A DNA stretch of 64,000 bases, taken from Flavobacterium sp. GT3R68 (GTDB lineage Bacteria; Bacteroidota; Bacteroidia; Flavobacteriales; Flavobacteriaceae). Positions within the stretch are counted from its first letter, which is position 1, and the number at the start of each line of letters is the position of its first letter. The notes under the pieces are model-generated. The model was given only the letters and a program-made list of their open reading frames with translations. It had not been told where the DNA came from and did not search any database. The DNA lies in NCBI RefSeq assembly GCF_007109225.1, contig NZ_VJZK01000003.1, forward strand, positions 310,001 to 374,000, read 5' to 3'. Positions 63,486-64,000 of this stretch are shown one piece after another. Made by a program: the position numbers and the translations under genes.

Positions 63486-63690
63486 ACAACTTATAGCAAT
63501 AAATGTATAACTTCATCAAAATAATTATTATTCATCTTTGCATCACTGTTATGTAAGTAAAATAAAAAAAGTACTTTTATCGTTCTTATAACCAAAACGC
63601 CTTTGATGGATACTGGCACAGTTATTGGCTATTACTTAACAAGTATTGAATTATTAAAAAGTATTAAATAATTAATTAAAATTATAAACG

Positions 63691-64000
63691 ATGAAAACAT
63701 TAAAACTAATTGCCGTAGGAATAATACTTTTTGCATCAAGCATGATGCAAGCTCAGGTAGCTGTAAATGTAAATATAGGCAAACCTCCTGTATGGGGACC
63801 TGTTGGTTATTCTGAGGTGGAATACTACTATTTACCAGATGTGGAATCTTATTATGATGTAAGAGAAAATCAGTTTATTTATTTTGGCGACGGCAGATGG
63901 GTTCGCTCAAGAAATTTACCGAGACAATATAGAAACTATGATTTGTACAGCGGTTATAAAGTTGTACTACATGATTACCATGGTCGCACGCCTTACACCT
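63691..64000 (+). CDS. Secreted protein, 5' part
   Basis: First 103 codons of an exported protein that runs off the window. Signal peptide MKTLKLIAVGIILFASSMMQAQ, then NVNIGKPPVWGPVGYSEVEYYYLPDVESYYDVRENQFIYFGDGRW, a Tyr-rich pattern I associate with flavobacterial proteins of unknown role that carry a WG- and Y-rich repeat. No function can be given. It is preceded by a 224-bp gap with the 13-bp shared element. Confidence 0.8.
   Translation, partial: MKTLKLIAVGIILFASSMMQAQVAVNVNIGKPPVWGPVGYSEVEYYYLPDVESYYDVRENQFIYFGDGRWVRSRNLPRQYRNYDLYSGYKVVLHDYHGRTPYT

Overview
The window looks like a chromosomal segment of a Flavobacterium-like member of the Bacteroidetes. The evidence is low GC, a complete-looking set of Bacteroidetes families (fused CcsB-CcsA, SusC-like TonB receptor fold, split DUF4331 pair, Bacteroidetes-type prenyltransferase, menaquinone rather than ubiquinone genes), signal peptides and lipoboxes of the usual flavobacterial kind, and repeated TAnnTTTG promoter boxes. 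No tRNA, rRNA or CRISPR array was recognised.

Layout. 1-4.1 kb: 5' part of a secreted M1 aminopeptidase, a divergent Dph6-like PP-loop enzyme, a VOC/SRPBCC/VOC trio and a DUF1697 gene. 4.2-12.8 kb: recG, then a complete RND efflux operon (adaptor, pump, TolC-like channel) followed by a bestrophin-type channel. 12.8-23 kb: an accessory stretch of mostly plus-strand small genes (DUF1801, serine hydrolase, DUF2200, lipoproteins, beta-barrel, membrane proteins), two decayed gene fragments (SRPBCC, Coq4-like), an LpxR-like gene, a 51-bp repeat array, a REP-associated transposase embedded in its own palindromic repeats, a conserved gene of unknown function and a 21/42-bp tandem repeat. 23-27.8 kb: pheT, a cation diffusion facilitator, a fasciclin protein and an NTF2-like protein. 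27.8-39.4 kb: dispersed menaquinone genes menC, menA, menB, menD interleaved with two bacterial-PH genes, an UPF0173 hydrolase, a DOPA-dioxygenase-like gene and cvfB. 39.4-41.5 kb: membrane protein, GNAT acetyltransferase, glutathione peroxidase. 41.5-48 kb: an ECF sigma/anti-sigma pair divergent from a DUF4331 pair, a TPR lipoprotein and a TonB receptor. 48-54.8 kb: a large CcsBA cytochrome c assembly protein, then a tightly packed operon (DUF2520 dehydrogenase, KdsC phosphatase, UbiA prenyltransferase, Maf, MscS-like). 54.9-64 kb: an envelope cluster with two AI-2E/PerM-like paralogues flanking MlaE-MlaF-MlaD and YtxH/holin-like genes, then an Omp85-like barrel and the start of a secreted protein.

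The core segments (recG, pheT, men genes, ccsBA, kdsC, maf) look ordinary. The most unusual material is the accessory region at 12.8-23 kb, the split DUF4331/ECF locus and the 55-63 kb envelope cluster. None of these can be called a new system from sequence alone; each is presented with a test that would decide it.
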